DNA of 64,000 nt from PALSA-612 sp963711315 (lineage in GTDB: Bacteria; Actinomycetota; Thermoleophilia; Gaiellales; Gaiellaceae), in NCBI GenBank assembly GCA_963711315.1, contig CAVQDQ010000002.1, forward strand, positions 186,001 to 250,000, in the 5' to 3' direction. The translations under genes and the position numbers were made by a program. Shown here piece by piece: positions 48,038-56,263 of this stretch (the stretch's first letter is position 1; each line of letters opens with the position of its first letter). The notes under the pieces were generated by a model. It did no database searches, was not told where the DNA came from, and worked only from the letters and a program-made list of their open reading frames with translations.

Positions 48038-48733
48038 ATGGCCGCTGAAGTCCTCGTCGTCGGTGGCACGTCCGGGCTCGGGTTCGAGCTTGCGAAGACG
48101 TACAGATCCCGCGGAGCGAACGTCACGATCACGGGACGGGACGAAGAGAAGTCGGGCGCCGTCGCCGTCGACTGCGGAGACGGCGTGCGGAGCATCGCTC
48201 TCGACCTCGCGGAGCCGCAGGGAATCGCCGAAGCCCTCGCCGGCCTCGAACGCGTCGACCGGCTCGCCCTCCTAGCGGTCGACCGCGATCAGAACACCGT
48301 CTCCGACTACGACGTCGACCAGGCGATTCGGCTCGTAACCCTCAAGCTCGTCGGCTACACCGAGGTCGTGCACCAGCTCGCGGGCCGGTTCGGGCCGGAC
48401 GCGTCGATCCTCCTCTTCGGCGGCCTCGCGAAGGACCGCCCGTACCCAGGCTCGACGACGGTGTCGACGGTGAACGGCGCCGTGTCGACGATGATCCGGA
48501 CGATGGCGCTCGAGCTCGCGCCGGTGCGCGTCAACGCCATCCACCCCGGGATCGTGGCCGACACGCCCTACTGGAGCGGCAAGGACGAGCACTGCGAAAA
48601 CGTCCGCGCGCGGACGCCGACGGGGCGGAACGTCATGACGTCGGACATCGTCGACGCGTCGATCTTCCTGCTCGAGAACCCGGCCGTGAACGGCGTCAAC
48701 CTCGACGTCGACGGCGGCTGGATGATGCTGTGA
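48038..48733 (+). CDS. SDR-family protein lacking the catalytic Tyr/Lys (atypical)
   Basis: 231 residues from ATG 48038 (GAGGAG just upstream); GTG 48014 is an alternative. The Rossmann glycine motif is VVGGTSGLGFELAKTY. The C-terminal LELAPVRVNAIHPGIVADTP and VNLDVDGGWMM are typical of the SDR family. The usual Ser becomes Gly (ILLFGGLAK), and the Y-x-x-x-K motif is replaced by V-S-T-V-N (STTVSTVNGAVSTM). Classical dehydrogenase chemistry is therefore doubtful, and a divergent active site or a binding role is possible. Its stop overlaps the bicupin start by 4 bases. Confidence 0.82.
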   Translation: MAAEVLVVGGTSGLGFELAKTYRSRGANVTITGRDEEKSGAVAVDCGDGVRSIALDLAEPQGIAEALAGLERVDRLALLAVDRDQNTVSDYDVDQAIRLVTLKLVGYTEVVHQLAGRFGPDASILLFGGLAKDRPYPGSTTVSTVNGAVSTMIRTMALELAPVRVNAIHPGIVADTPYWSGKDEHCENVRARTPTGRNVMTSDIVDASIFLLENPAVNGVNLDVDGGWMML

Positions 48734-49647
48734 CGCGCCACCATCTGATGCGGCGCGAGGACATCGTCCCTGCGCCGGCCTACGGGTCGCAGAGTGAAGG
48801 GTTCGAGCGGGCGGCTCTCATCGACCGCTCGACGGGCTCGGTGCACATGGGCCTCGGCCTGTGCGCGCTCGACGACGGGCACGTCGATCTCCACGTGCAC
48901 TCCTTCGAGGAGAGCTTCTACGTGCTCGAAGGGGCGCCGGTGCTGTATCTCGAAGGGCGCGGGGTGACGCTGCTGCCCGGCGCGTGCGGTGTGGTACCGG
49001 TCGGCGTGCCGCACGCGTGGCGCGCCGAAGGCGGCCGGGCGACGTGGATCGACATGATGTCGCCGCAGCCGCGGAATCCGGGCGAGGGCCAATCCGACAC
49101 GTTCTTCCTCGGTCCGGCGCCCTCGTCGGCGCCGTCTGCGCTCGACGTCCGGGACCCGCGGAATCGCAACCTGTTCCGGCTCGACGACTGGCAGATGGAC
49201 CTCGACGAGCTGAAGAGGGGGGCGGCGCCGGAGCAGCCGACCGTCTCGGCGAGCATGGCGACCGCGCTGCTCGCCTACAGCGGGATCGCGGTGAAGATGC
49301 TCGTCGACCAGCGGCTCGACGCGCACCTCCACACGATGTTCATGGTCGAGTACCAGGAGACGGGCCAGGCGCTCCCGCACGACCACCCCTTCGAGGAGTC
49401 GTACTACATGCTCGAGGGCGAGGTCGAAGTGGTCGCGGACGACGAGCGCTACACGCTTCGCCCCGGCGACGTCTTCTGGACGGGCGTCGGCTGCATCCAC
49501 GCCTTCTACAACACGCGCGGCGATCACATCCGCTGGCTCGAGACGTCCGCGCCAGGGCCGCCGGACCGCCACTCGTACCGCTTCAACCGCGACTGGGAGT
49601 ACCTCGAATCGCGCCTCGAGGCAGGCGTCGAGTCGACGACGACGTGA
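48730..49647 (+). CDS. Bicupin protein (two cupin_2 domains)
   Basis: 305 residues with two metal-binding cupin motifs: HVDLHVHSFEESFYVLEGAP (~residues 55-75) and ALPHDHPFEESYYMLEGEVE (~215-235). GDVFWTGVGCIHAFYN gives the second-motif His. The order and spacing resemble bicupins such as ureidoglycine aminohydrolase and quercetinase/gentisate-type dioxygenases, but the specific reaction cannot be read from sequence. It overlaps the genes on both sides (ATGA and GTGA), so it is part of one coupled catabolic operon. Confidence 0.82.
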   Translation: MTRHHLMRREDIVPAPAYGSQSEGFERAALIDRSTGSVHMGLGLCALDDGHVDLHVHSFEESFYVLEGAPVLYLEGRGVTLLPGACGVVPVGVPHAWRAEGGRATWIDMMSPQPRNPGEGQSDTFFLGPAPSSAPSALDVRDPRNRNLFRLDDWQMDLDELKRGAAPEQPTVSASMATALLAYSGIAVKMLVDQRLDAHLHTMFMVEYQETGQALPHDHPFEESYYMLEGEVEVVADDERYTLRPGDVFWTGVGCIHAFYNTRGDHIRWLETSAPGPPDRHSYRFNRDWEYLESRLEAGVESTTT

Positions 49648-50528
49648 CGGGTCCCTCGGGCCTCGCCGTTGGCTTCGCCGGTCTCGGCCGTATGGGCACG
49701 GCGATGGCTCGCAATGTCGTCGAGGCCGGCTTTCCGCTCACGGTGTGGAACCGCTCACGGGAACGCTGCGACGCCCTGACGTCGATCGGCGCGACGATGG
49801 TGGACACACCGAAGGAGCTCGCGGAGCTCTCGGACGTCATCGTCACGATGGTCGCCGACGCCGATGCGCTGCGGGCGGTCGCCGACGGCGCCGACGGGCT
49901 GCTCGCGGGTGTTCGTCCCGGGGCGATCGTCGTCGACACGAGCACCATCGGTCCGGAGGCGGCGCGCGAGCTCGCCCGCGAAATCGAGGAGCGTGGCGGT
50001 CACTGGATCGACGCGCCCGTGTCCGGCAGCACAGGGCTCGCGGAGAAGGGCGAGCTGACGCTGATGATCGGCGGCGACGCGGACGCGGTCGCACGCGCCG
50101 AGCCGGTGCTCGAGGCGTTCTCGGCGAAGCGGTTCCATCTCGGCGAAGCGGGAGCCGGCGCGGCGATGAAGCTCGCCGTCAACTCCGTTGTGGCCGTGAT
50201 CAACGAGGCGATCGCAGAGGGCCTCGTCCTGGCCGAGCGGGCCGGGATCTCGAGCGAGGACGCCTACGACGTCTTCGCAGGCGGTGCCGTGGCGGCGCCA
50301 TATGTCCTCTACAAGCGTGATGCGTTCCTCAGGCCGGACGAGACGCCGGTCGCCTTCACCGTGGCGCTGATGCGCAAGGATCTCGACCTCGCCCGCCGTC
50401 TCGCGGACGACGTGGGCGTCGACATGGCCGCGACGCGCGCGGCGGACGAAGTCCTCGCCCGGGCGGCCGAGCAGGGGCTCGCCGACGCTGACTTCGCAAG
50501 CGTGGCGAGCGTGATTCGGGAACGATGA
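49644..50528 (+). CDS. NAD(P)-dependent beta-hydroxyacid dehydrogenase (3-hydroxyisobutyrate dehydrogenase family)
   Basis: 294 residues. The Rossmann motif is VGFAGLGRMGTAMARNVVEA. The substrate motif is DAPVSGSTGLAEKGELTLMI, and the catalytic Lys lies in GAAMKLAVNSVVAVINEAIA. The C-terminal helical domain has MRKDLDLARRLADDVGV. The family oxidises 3-hydroxyisobutyrate, tartronate semialdehyde (reverse), 6-phosphogluconate-like or related beta-hydroxyacids. The GTG start overlaps the bicupin stop. The substrate is presumably an intermediate of the local pathway. Confidence 0.88.
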   Translation: MTGPSGLAVGFAGLGRMGTAMARNVVEAGFPLTVWNRSRERCDALTSIGATMVDTPKELAELSDVIVTMVADADALRAVADGADGLLAGVRPGAIVVDTSTIGPEAARELAREIEERGGHWIDAPVSGSTGLAEKGELTLMIGGDADAVARAEPVLEAFSAKRFHLGEAGAGAAMKLAVNSVVAVINEAIAEGLVLAERAGISSEDAYDVFAGGAVAAPYVLYKRDAFLRPDETPVAFTVALMRKDLDLARRLADDVGVDMAATRAADEVLARAAEQGLADADFASVASVIRER

Positions 50529-50603
50529 CCCTCAGTCTGTTACGTTCAGCGTGACTGCACGAAACGAGCGAAACGACCTCCGCCTGGAAAGGAGTCCGGC
50601 GCA

Positions 50604-51803
50604 ATGTTGACCGCTACGAAGGACCTGACGCTGCCCACCACCGTGACTGGCTCGTGGCCGCGTCCGAAGTGGTACTCGGGGAATCTCCTCGAGCGTCCTT
50701 ACTCGACGGGGCTGGGGGACGTCGACTACCGCGAGCAGCATCTCGACGCGGTTGCGACAGTGATCTCGGACCAGGAGCTCGCGGGCCTGGACATCCTCAC
50801 GAACGGCGACTATCACCTCGACTTCGACCTCGGTGGGCGCTCGTGGTTCTCCTATCCGAGCGAACGGCTGAGCGGGATCTCCGAGTACGACACGGAGACG
50901 ACGGCCGGCTGGACGTACCCCGTCGGCACGTGGCTGAACGAGATCGTAGGCGGTTGGAAGTACCACGCGATCGTCGACAAGGTCGGGCCGCGGGTACCGC
51001 TCGAGTTCGCGAAGGTCTGGCGCGTTGCGCAGGCGCGAACGGAGAAGCCGGTTAAGTTCGGCACGATCGCCGCAGACCTCGCCTCGACCGTGCTGACGGT
51101 CAAGACCGACCTCTACGACGACGACAAGCGCGAGCTGATGTGGGACATCGCCACCGTGCTGAACGGCGAGCTCCGCGAGCTCGCGGCCGCGGGCTGCAAG
51201 GTGATCCAGATTGAGGAGCCCGCCATCCACAGCGCAGCGGCGTGGGGTGCGGACGAGGCGACGCTCGACTTCTTCGTCGACCTCTTCAACTACACAGTCG
51301 AAGGCCTCGAGGCGGAGGTCTGGGTACACACGTGCTGGGGGAACCCCGGCGCACAGCACTGCTTCGACCCGAGCATCTCGTACGAGCCCTCGATGGAGAT
51401 CTACCTCGATCGCATCAACGCGGACGTCTGGACGATCGAGTCCAAGCACAACAATCACGAGCTGCTGCCTAAGCTCAGCGCCTACAAGGGCAAGCTGAAC
51501 AAGAAGATCGCGGTGGGCATGATCAGCCATCGCGCGCTCCAGGTTGAGACGGCGGACGAGGTCGCAGCCGACATACGGCTGGCGCTCGAGCACATCGAGC
51601 CGGAGTATCTCGTGCTCTCGTCCGACTGCGGCTTCGGGCGGCAGGGCGTGCCGCGGCCGATCGCCTTCTACAAGGCCGCGGCGCTCTCGCAGGGCGCGAA
51701 CATCGTCCGCGAGGAGCTCGGCGTTGCCACCACGCAGGTCCGTGCCGCGGACCCGGCGCTCCAGGTCGACGTTGCAGCAACTCCGGCGGCCGTCGACGCG
51801 TAA
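50604..51803 (+). CDS. MetE C-terminal-domain-like (cobalamin-independent methionine synthase family) protein
   Basis: 399 residues, about half the size of full MetE: only the catalytic barrel is present. AAAGGAG precedes ATG. The substrate-site opening is LPTTVTGSWPRPKWY, followed by GLDILTNGDYHLD. Zinc ligands appear in order: His and Cys in VWVHTCWGNPG, Glu in DVWTIESKHNN, and Cys in LVLSSDCGFGRQGV. Core-MetE proteins can transfer methyl groups from small donors or act on other thiols. Placed between a dehydrogenase and an amidohydrolase, it may demethylate or remethylate a pathway intermediate (inference). Confidence 0.85.
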   Translation: MLTATKDLTLPTTVTGSWPRPKWYSGNLLERPYSTGLGDVDYREQHLDAVATVISDQELAGLDILTNGDYHLDFDLGGRSWFSYPSERLSGISEYDTETTAGWTYPVGTWLNEIVGGWKYHAIVDKVGPRVPLEFAKVWRVAQARTEKPVKFGTIAADLASTVLTVKTDLYDDDKRELMWDIATVLNGELRELAAAGCKVIQIEEPAIHSAAAWGADEATLDFFVDLFNYTVEGLEAEVWVHTCWGNPGAQHCFDPSISYEPSMEIYLDRINADVWTIESKHNNHELLPKLSAYKGKLNKKIAVGMISHRALQVETADEVAADIRLALEHIEPEYLVLSSDCGFGRQGVPRPIAFYKAAALSQGANIVREELGVATTQVRAADPALQVDVAATPAAVDA

Positions 51804-51834
51804 ACGTGACCGCGACAGGTCGGGAGGTGGAGTG

Positions 51835-53202
51835 GTGAGCGCAGAGCGGCTCGTGATCCGGAACGGGTTCGTCGTCTCGATGGACCCGGAGATCGGCGAA
51901 ATTCCGGCGGCGGACGTCCTCGTCGAGGACGGCAAGATCGTCGAGATCGGGCCGACGCTCGACGTCTCCGACGCGGAGGAGATCGACGCTACACACATGA
52001 TCGTCATGCCGGGGTTCGTGGACACGCACCGGCACGTGTGGCAGACGCCGGTGCGCGGCGTCCTGCCCTGCTGCACGTTGGATCACTACTTCGCGGTGAT
52101 GCTCGGCAGCGTCGGCGGGCACTACCGACCTGAGGACGTGCACGTCGGCAACTACGCGGGGTCGCTCGAGGCGCTGAACGGCGGTGTCACGACGCTCCTC
52201 GACTGGTCGCACATCAGCAATACCCCGGATCACTCGGACGCTGCCGTCGAGGGCCTGCGCGAGAGCGGCATTCGTGCCGTCTACGCGCACGGCGTCCCGA
52301 CCGGTGGAGAGTGGTGGTCATTCAGCGAGCTGGAGCACCCAGAGGACATCCGGCGCGTTCGCGACACGTATTTCTCCTCCGACGACCAGCTCGTCACGCT
52401 CGCCCTCGCCGCCCGCGCGCCGGGGAACTCGAACTTCGAGGTCGCGAAGCACGACTGGGAGCTCGCCAGGGAGCTCGGGATCCGGATCAGCGTCCACGTC
52501 GGCATGCGGCTGACAGGGGTGCACGTCAATCACGTGAAGAACATCCACGATCTCGGCCTGCTCGGTCCAGACACGACGTACATTCACTGCACCGACTCCA
52601 CCGACGAGGAGCTCGACCTGATCGCGGAGTCGGGAGGCACGGCGTCGGTCGCTCCCTACGTCGAGATGCTCATGGGTCACGGCCATCCGCCCACGGGCAA
52701 GCTGCTCGCCCGAGGTGTGCGCCCTTCGCTGAGCGTCGATGTCGTCTCGAGCGTGCCCGGCGAGATGTTCACGCAGATGCGGACGGCGCTCGTGCAGGAA
52801 CGGATCCGGAACTTCACCGACTCGCCTGACCTGCCCTTCGAGCCCGACCTGTCGTACAAGGACGTGCTCGAGTTCGCGACGATCGACGGAGCGCGCGCCT
52901 GCGCCCTCGACGACAAGGTCGGGTCGCTGACGCCGGGCAAGCAGGCAGACATCGTGCTCCTGAAGACGAACGCGATCAACACCGCGCCAATGGTCGATCC
53001 CCTGGGCACGATCGTCGTCTTCTCCGACACGTCAAACGTCGACACGGTCTTCGTGGCCGGCCGGGCGGTCAAGCGGGGTGGCGAGCTCGTCGACGTCGAC
53101 CTCGACCGCACCTTCGCCCAGCTCGACGAGTCGAGGAATGCGATCCTCTCGAAGGGCGGGCTGCTACCCGAGTGGGCCGGGGAGCCTGCGGAAGCGGTCT
53201 GA
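51835..53202 (+). CDS. Metal-dependent amidohydrolase (ATZ/TRZ, cytosine-deaminase-like)
   Basis: 455 residues from GTG 51835 with GGAGGTGG upstream. The first beta-strand domain is RLVIRNGFVVSMDPEIGEIP. The metal motif is MPGFVDTHRHVWQTPVRG (H-x-H). Further ligands are in RISVHVGMRLTGVH and YIHCTDSTDEELDLIAESGG, and the Asp in SLSVDVVSS. The C-terminal part has ALDDKVGSLTPGKQADIVLL. The family deaminates or hydrolyses N-heterocycles such as cytosine, triazines, guanine and methylthioadenosine. With the monooxygenase next door it suggests breakdown of a nitrogen heterocycle. Confidence 0.88.
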   Translation: MSAERLVIRNGFVVSMDPEIGEIPAADVLVEDGKIVEIGPTLDVSDAEEIDATHMIVMPGFVDTHRHVWQTPVRGVLPCCTLDHYFAVMLGSVGGHYRPEDVHVGNYAGSLEALNGGVTTLLDWSHISNTPDHSDAAVEGLRESGIRAVYAHGVPTGGEWWSFSELEHPEDIRRVRDTYFSSDDQLVTLALAARAPGNSNFEVAKHDWELARELGIRISVHVGMRLTGVHVNHVKNIHDLGLLGPDTTYIHCTDSTDEELDLIAESGGTASVAPYVEMLMGHGHPPTGKLLARGVRPSLSVDVVSSVPGEMFTQMRTALVQERIRNFTDSPDLPFEPDLSYKDVLEFATIDGARACALDDKVGSLTPGKQADIVLLKTNAINTAPMVDPLGTIVVFSDTSNVDTVFVAGRAVKRGGELVDVDLDRTFAQLDESRNAILSKGGLLPEWAGEPAEAV

Positions 53203-53218
53203 CGAGAGGCCGCGAGAG

Positions 53219-54834
53219 ATGGCGGACGAGGACGTACCTGTCCTGATCATCGGCGGCAGCCTCGTCGGGCTGTCGACCTCCCTGTTCCTCGCCCAGCACG
53301 ACGTCGACCACCTCGTGGTCGAGCGTCACCCGGGCACGGCCATCCACCCGCGCGCGGCCGGCTTTCTCCAGCGGACGATCGAGACGTACCGGAGCGCGGG
53401 CATCCAGGACGAGGTGATCGCGGCGTCCGAGAAGGAGTTCCTCCAGAACGGCGCGATCATGGCCGTCAAGTCGCTCGCCGGCGAGGAGCTCGAGTGGTAC
53501 TTCCGCTCGATCAACGACGGCGTCGAGCATCTGAGCCCGTCGCCACGACTCTTCATCACACAGATCGGGCTGGAGCCCGTGCTGAAGGAGCGCGCGGCGG
53601 AGCTCGGCGCCCGGCTCGAGTACGGCGCGGAGGTGACGGGGCTCGAGACCGACTCGGGCGGCGCGACTGCGGTCGTCGTCGACCGCGAGACGGGCAACGA
53701 GCGCAAGGTGATGGCGCGCTACGTCGTCGCTGCCGACGGGACGCACAGCCCGATCCGAGGAGCGGCTCGGTGTCGGGACGCAGGGCCACGGGAGCTTCTC
53801 GGACAGCATCACGATCTACTTCCGCGCCGACGTCAGCGAGCTGATCGGCGACCGGAACCTGAGCGTGGTCTACGTGTTCGGTCCGCGCGTGCAGGGCTTC
53901 TTCCGCTTCTCGCTCGACGGCCAGACAGGCTTCCTCGCGGTCAACTCGGCTGTCGGCGACGACGGCGAGCTGTCGCGCAGGTTATGGGATGACACCAGCG
54001 CCGAGAAGTGCGTCGAGTACGTCCGCGAGGCGCTTGGCGCGCCGGAGGACCTGCCGATCGAGATCGAGAACGTCCAGCGCTGGAACGCGGAGGCGAACTG
54101 GGCCGAGCACTTCCGCGAGGGCTGCGTGTTCATCGCCGGCGACGCTGCGCACGTGATGCCTCCGACGGGCGGCTTCGGCGGCAACACGGGAGTCCACGGC
54201 GCGCACAACCTCGCGTGGAAGCTCGCATACGTGCTGCAGGGCCACGCCGGGGACGCGCTGCTCGACACGTACGACGCGGAGCGGCGCCCCGTGGGCGAGT
54301 TCACGGCCGAGCAGGCGTACATGCGGTACGTGACGCGGCTCGATCCGAGCCTCGGCACGGACGGCCTCGCCGCGTACGTCGAGGATGCGACAATCGATCT
54401 CGGCTACCGCTATCGCTCGAGCGCCGTGGTCGGCGCGCCGGACGACGGCTCCGCCTACGAGAGCCCGCACGAGCCGACCGCCTCGCCCGGGATCCGCGGC
54501 CCCCACGTCTGGCTCGAACGCGACGGGGAGCGCGTCTCGACGCTCGACCTCGTCGGCCCGCAGCTCGCGCTCGTCGCGGGCGCCGACGGGCAGGCGTGGT
54601 GCGACGGAGCCGAACAGGCGGCCGCCGAGCTCGGCGTCCCGCTGGCCGCGCACCGTGTCGGCAGCGGCGGGCTTGCGGACGTCGACGGACGGTTCGACGA
54701 GGTTTATGGCCTGGGAACGAACGGCGCTGACGATCCTGCGGCCCGACGGCGTCGTCGCTTGGCGCGCGAAGGGCGCCGCAGGCGATGCGGCAGCCGAGGT
54801 CAGTGCCGCGCTGCGCGCGATCCTCAGCCGTTAG
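53219..54834 (+). CDS. FAD-dependent monooxygenase (PheA/TfdB-type aromatic hydroxylase), two frameshifts
   Basis: About 538 codons. The FAD-binding GxGxxG-type motif is VLIIGGSLVGLSTSLFLAQH. The second motif is VVAADGTHSPIR (DG). The flavin motif is FIAGDAAHVMPPTGGFGGNT with GAHNLAWKLA. The C-terminal thioredoxin-like domain ends LTILRPDGVVAWRAKG. Indels near 53760 and 54725 are joined. The family hydroxylates phenols, polyketides or other aromatic rings with NAD(P)H and O2. It is 16 bases after the amidohydrolase. Its stop abuts the convergent cupin stop exactly. Confidence 0.85.
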
Positions 54835-55308
54835 CTAGTCGGCGACCCACTCGACGTTGTAGCGGGGCCCCGCCTCGAGCATCCGCGCGATCATCGCCTC
54901 GTCGGCGGCGGGCGGCGTGCGGTCGAAGTCGCCAGGCTCGATCCGCTCGAAGACCTCGCGGAACCAGCCCTCCATGCCGGCAGGCGTGTAGATCGTGTAC
55001 ATCAGTGCGTTTCCGTCGCCGATGTTCCGGTAGCTGTGCGCCGTCCCCTTCGGTACGAAGATCGCCTCGCCCGCCGAGACCACGTGCGTCTCGCCGGCGG
55101 CGCTGAGCTCGATCGACCCTTCGTAGACGAAGAAGAGCTCGTCCTCGGCGAGGTGCCGGTGCGGAGGCGGCCCTCCGCCCGGGCCGACGAGGCAGTCGAA
55201 TGCGAACATCGACCCGCCCGACTCGGCGCCCGTGACGTGGAACACGTAGCGGTCGCCGGGGCCCCAGTACGCCTCGCCGCTCGCGGTGCCGTGCGTCGCA
55301 GCGTTCAC
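54835..55308 (-). CDS. Single-domain cupin protein
   Basis: About 157 residues from GTG 55308; earlier in-frame starts run to 55338 but would overlap the divergent sulfotransferase ATG at 55321. Cupin motif 1 is GGGPPPHRHLAEDELFFVYE (His, His, Glu) and motif 2 is GEAIFVPKGTAHSYRNIG. The C-terminal tail is GMEGWFREVFERIEPGD, typical of quercetinase-like small cupins. It is convergent with the monooxygenase. It may be a dioxygenase, isomerase or binding protein; the sequence does not decide. Confidence 0.8.
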   Translation of the reverse strand: MNAATHGTASGEAYWGPGDRYVFHVTGAESGGSMFAFDCLVGPGGGPPPHRHLAEDELFFVYEGSIELSAAGETHVVSAGEAIFVPKGTAHSYRNIGDGNALMYTIYTPAGMEGWFREVFERIEPGDFDRTPPAADEAMIARMLEAGPRYNVEWVAD

Positions 55309-55320
55309 GCGATCACCCAC

Positions 55321-56190
55321 ATGAGCTCGGGCCAGCATACGATCTCGGACTTGGCGGGGGCCACGCGTATTCGGAACTTCCTGCGAAGGCCCTACCGCCT
55401 CGTTCGCCGCGGCGCCGGCCGGGCGGTGCTACCTCTCCGGCGACGCCGCATCGACGTCTGCTGTTGTGGCCTCTCGAAGACGGGCACGCACTCGATGGCG
55501 GGCATCTTCGGCAATTACCGCAGCGCCCACCACCCCGACGGGGACATCCGCCTTCCTCTGGCCATGGCGTACCTGCAGGGCGAGATCGACAACGCGGACG
55601 CACAGAGAATCCTCGAGCGGCGGGACCGCCGGTGGCGGCTCGAGATGGAGTCGTCGGCCCTATCCGGGATCCTGATCGAACCTCTCGCGCGAGCATGTCC
55701 GAACAAGCGGTTCATCCTCACCATTCGAGACGTCTACTCGTGGTGCAACTCCTGGCTGGACCACAACATCACCCGTCCCGCTGACACCGGTTCGCCATGG
55801 ACCGCGCTGGACGAGATCCGGCTGCACGCGAAGGAGATCGAGCCGACGAGGCTCGACGCACCGCTCGTCGCACGCGGGTTTCCCTCGCTCGCCTGCTTCT
55901 TCCGACTATGGGCCGAGCACAACGCCCGTGTTCTCGAGGCCGTGGATGCGGATCGGCTGCTCGTCGTCCGTACGCATGAGATCACCGAGCAGATCCCGGA
56001 GATCGCGGCCTGGTCAGGGGTGCGGGTGGAGACACTCCGCGTCGACCAGAGTTGGCTCTTCGCGTCCCCCGAGAAGCACGATGTTCTCTCCACGCTCGAC
56101 GAGCGGTACGTTCGGGAGACGGCGGATCGATTCTGTTCGGCTCTCATGGCGGCGTACTTTCCGGACGTGTCCTGGGGTGCGACCGCCTGA
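55321..56190 (+). CDS. Sulfotransferase family protein
   Basis: 289 residues. The PAPS 5'-phosphosulfate loop appears as DVCCCGLSKTGTHSMAGIF (K-T-G-T-x-S). The 3'-phosphate-binding motif is NKRFILTIRDVYSWCNSWLD (R-D ... S). A C-terminal VRVETLRVDQSWLFASPEKH segment completes the family pattern. Cytoplasmic members move sulfate from PAPS to sugars, steroids or phenols. It starts 12 bases from the divergent cupin and is the first gene of the plus-strand operon with two alkaline-phosphatase-superfamily enzymes and an E1/lipoyl-acyltransferase set. This suggests decoration of a glycan or glycolipid. Confidence 0.82.
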   Translation: MSSGQHTISDLAGATRIRNFLRRPYRLVRRGAGRAVLPLRRRRIDVCCCGLSKTGTHSMAGIFGNYRSAHHPDGDIRLPLAMAYLQGEIDNADAQRILERRDRRWRLEMESSALSGILIEPLARACPNKRFILTIRDVYSWCNSWLDHNITRPADTGSPWTALDEIRLHAKEIEPTRLDAPLVARGFPSLACFFRLWAEHNARVLEAVDADRLLVVRTHEITEQIPEIAAWSGVRVETLRVDQSWLFASPEKHDVLSTLDERYVRETADRFCSALMAAYFPDVSWGATA

Positions 56191-56263
56191 GCCGGCGATC
56201 GGTCGGATGGGACGCCGGCCGCCAACGTCCCTCACCAGAGAGGGCGACGAGCGCGGATCTATC

